Origin: Clostridium sp.
Lineage (GTDB): Bacteria; Bacillota; Clostridia; Lachnospirales; Lachnospiraceae
DNA length: 64,000 nucleotides
Direction: 5' to 3'
NCBI GenBank assembly: GCA_023664775.1
Contig: JAMPEW010000006.1
Location: forward strand, 22,415 to 86,414
Part shown: positions 62,990 to 64,000 of the stretch, piece after piece
Numbering within the stretch: position 1 is the first letter of the stretch
Layout: each line of letters starts with the position of its first letter
Notes under the pieces: generated by a model
What the model saw: only the letters and a program-made list of their open reading frames with translations
Database searches by the model: none
What the model was told of the DNA's origin: nothing
Program-made: the position numbers and the translations under genes

Positions 62990-63008
62990 ACCCACTATCG
63001 TTCCTCCA
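62990..63008. repeat. 19-bp direct repeat, copy 1 (flanks the toxin-antitoxin genes)
   Basis: ACCCACTATCGTTCCTCCA, identical to 63921-63939. On the minus strand it reads as the end of the dehydrogenase gene (GGTIVG codons) followed soon by a stop, so it may be a remnant 3' end. Confidence 0.85.
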
Positions 63009-63032
63009 AAATCATTATTGTGCTTTGTTTTA

Positions 63033-63362
63033 CTACACTATATTACCCTGATTCTGTCCATTGTAAAGAAACCTTCTAACTTCCATAATCAAATCATTCG
63101 TATCGTCATCTATTACCACATAATAGATAATGTAATTATCCACATAAATGCGATAATAAGCGTATCTACGCTCCCGAACCGAATAATATGGTTCAAAAGA
63201 TTCTGCCACCGGAAGGCGCTCCATAATAGCAGACTCTACTTTATCCAATAAGCTATTTGCTGCTTCAAGATTCTTTAATTTCTCAACAATATAAGTTATT
63301 TTTTCATCAAGATCCTCGTAGAAAAGCGGCAAATACCTCAATCTGTACTTTCTACTGAGCAT
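63033..63362 (-). CDS. ParE/RelE-family toxin
   Basis: 109 aa. LRYLPLFYEDLDEKITYIVEKL and YYVVIDDDTNDLIMEVRRFLYN match the ParE/RelE toxin fold. Conserved features include the N-terminal beta strand with basic residues, RERRYAYYRIYVDNYIIYY and the terminal VRRFLYN strand. It would inhibit DNA gyrase or translation depending on subtype, which cannot be read from sequence. It overlaps the antitoxin gene by 11 bp and its ATG lies in the antitoxin 3' end. Confidence 0.82.
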   Translation of the reverse strand: MLSRKYRLRYLPLFYEDLDEKITYIVEKLKNLEAANSLLDKVESAIMERLPVAESFEPYYSVRERRYAYYRIYVDNYIIYYVVIDDDTNDLIMEVRRFLYNGQNQGNIV

Positions 63363-63612
63363 TTATTTTCCTCCGCAGATTTCCAAAAACTTCCTCATGG
63401 CTCATACGGGCATCATATTCTGCTACAAACCGGTCTGCTTTATCCAACGCAGTTTCCACCCCATCTGTTAGTTTAGAATACTCATCCAAACTAAGTACCA
63501 CCATTACTCCATATCCATTTTTGGTGAGATATACCGGTTCACCTGCATTTACAATTTTTTCAATATCGGGAAACTTATTTCTTAAATCTGAAACAGGTCT
63601 AATCTGTAACAT
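63352..63612 (-). CDS. Phd/YefM-family antitoxin
   Basis: About 86 aa. The N-terminal PVSDLRNKFPDIEKIVNAGEPVYLTKNGYGVMVVLSLDEY shows the YefM/Phd DNA-binding fold (key parts PVSDLR, PVYLTKNGYG and VLSLDEY). The helical C-terminus neutralises the toxin. ATG 63612 lies 9 nt after GGAG; ATG 63618 is too close to the RBS. Antitoxins of this kind usually repress their own operon. Confidence 0.87.
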   Translation of the reverse strand: MLQIRPVSDLRNKFPDIEKIVNAGEPVYLTKNGYGVMVVLSLDEYSKLTDGVETALDKADRFVAEYDARMSHEEVFGNLRRKINAQ

Positions 63613-63618
63613 GCACAT

Positions 63619-63917
63619 TTACTCCTTATCAAAATTTTATCTTAATTTTATCATTTTCTATATACTACTCTATTATTCTAAAAAAAACAAGTATAGTTAT
63701 ACATCTTTCCTCATTCCACTATATTTTATTAAAACTGTTATTTATTCACTATAAAGCAATAACAACTCCCTCTCCATAAAGAAAGCTGCCATTCATGCAT
63801 TTTTATTCATTTTGATTGTAAATTGCGTCATCTCTCAAGGTTCTTTCAAAAATGGTGCAGCATTTAATGCCATTTAACCGATTGTGTGCATCTGTTTGAT
63901 ATTCATGTACACAACAT
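63619..63917. other. Non-coding interval upstream of the antitoxin gene
   Basis: No gene is apparent. A candidate promoter for the antitoxin reads TTGTTT, 17 nt, TAGTAT on the minus strand (63662-63690), with the short palindrome GTATAGTTATAC at 63691-63702. The remainder is AT-rich, with two near copies of CATTTAA(T/C)CC upstream of the dehydrogenase stop. Confidence 0.45.
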
Positions 63918-64000
63918 TTAACCCACTATCGTTCCTCCATTTGGGTGAAGCACCTGCCCCGTCATATAGCTGGAATCATCTGACGCAAGAAATACATAAC
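63918..64000 (-). CDS. Short-chain dehydrogenase/reductase, C-terminal fragment (cut by window edge)
   Basis: Only the last 27 codons are in the window, reading YVFLASDDSSYMTGQVLHPN then GGTIVG and a TAA stop. FLASDDSSYMTGQVLHxNGG is the typical C-terminal end of the SDR family (the region that closes the cofactor site). The 5' part lies beyond position 64000 and its substrate cannot be told. Confidence 0.85.
   Translation of the reverse strand, partial: YVFLASDDSSYMTGQVLHPNGGTIVG
63921..63939. repeat. 19-bp direct repeat, copy 2 (inside the dehydrogenase 3' end)
   Basis: Exact match to 62990-63008. It covers the final codons of the dehydrogenase gene, a classic position for attachment sites, although no integrase is present. 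Confidence 0.85.

Noticed and set aside
1-64000. tRNA, rRNA, tmRNA or known riboswitch genes
   Set aside because: No cloverleaf-like element with CCA-end features, rRNA segment or recognisable riboswitch core was seen by eye; a covariance-model search would be decisive.

Overview
The window looks like a chromosomal segment of a moderately low-GC, anaerobic, spore-forming Firmicute, most likely Lachnospiraceae (Clostridia). The supporting signs are the spoIIAA-spoIIAB-sigF and spoVAA-AE operons, rubrerythrin, strong AGGAGG ribosome binding sites, TTGACA/TATAAT promoters, the addAB recombination system and the gene-family mix. No genus is claimed. No rRNA, tRNA, CRISPR array, prophage or transposase gene was seen. 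Most genes lie on the minus strand, with plus-strand islands at 12.4-15.4, 32.8-34.1 and 37.4-38.4 kb.

Layout. 0-3 kb: iscS-iscU Fe-S assembly, rubrerythrin and a small coiled-coil protein. 3.1-12.3 kb: a ten-gene Mrp/Mbh-type cation antiporter operon with four NuoL/M/N-like subunits, an MbhE-MbhF fusion and no hydrogenase or oxidoreductase subunits. 12.5-15.4 kb (+): spoVAA-AB-AC-AD-AE, for dipicolinate transport in spores. 15.6-18.5 kb: a large class A penicillin-binding protein with an InlB-like repeat and a Pro/Thr tail. 18.6-20.6 kb: a TetR regulator, a flavodoxin-like protein and a zinc phospholipase C-like protein, preceded by an AT-rich leader. 20.9-22.5 kb: the forespore sigma-F operon. 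22.6-32.8 kb: a long run of addB, addA, queF, folC, a 60-aa ORF and a TPR/zinc-ribbon membrane protein. 32.9-39 kb: a PRTase-like protein, small membrane proteins, a beta-helix acyltransferase-like protein, topoisomerase III and an internally duplicated membrane protein. 39.1-45.2 kb: icd, a J-domain/TPR protein and an HscC-like Hsp70. 45.2-49.7 kb: a HAD phosphatase, an OFA-family transporter, a NusG-II domain protein and a chemoreceptor. 49.9-60.6 kb: a nine-gene polyamine operon. 60.6-64 kb: a MetH-activation-like protein, endonuclease III, a lipoprotein, a ParE/Phd toxin-antitoxin pair and the 3' end of a short-chain dehydrogenase.

The polyamine operon is a nearly complete arginine-to-spermidine route. 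Arginine decarboxylase makes agmatine, agmatine deiminase makes N-carbamoylputrescine and its amidase makes putrescine. The carboxyspermidine dehydrogenase/decarboxylase pair then makes spermidine without decarboxylated SAM. A SpeE homologue with an altered substrate motif, a MATE transporter, aroB and an M24 peptidase sit in the same run. It is read from a canonical promoter into a long hairpin leader.

Non-coding features that stand out are a dispersed hairpin family (GGGCTGYCGCA core, up to 160 bp); 23-bp tandem repeats at the PBP promoter; a promoter plus repeated operator-like motifs before tetR; an 18/20-matched inverted repeat before spoIIAA; and a 19-bp direct repeat bracketing the toxin-antitoxin module, one copy of which is the 3' end of the dehydrogenase gene. 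All functional names come from reading the translations and motifs by eye; no database search was run.
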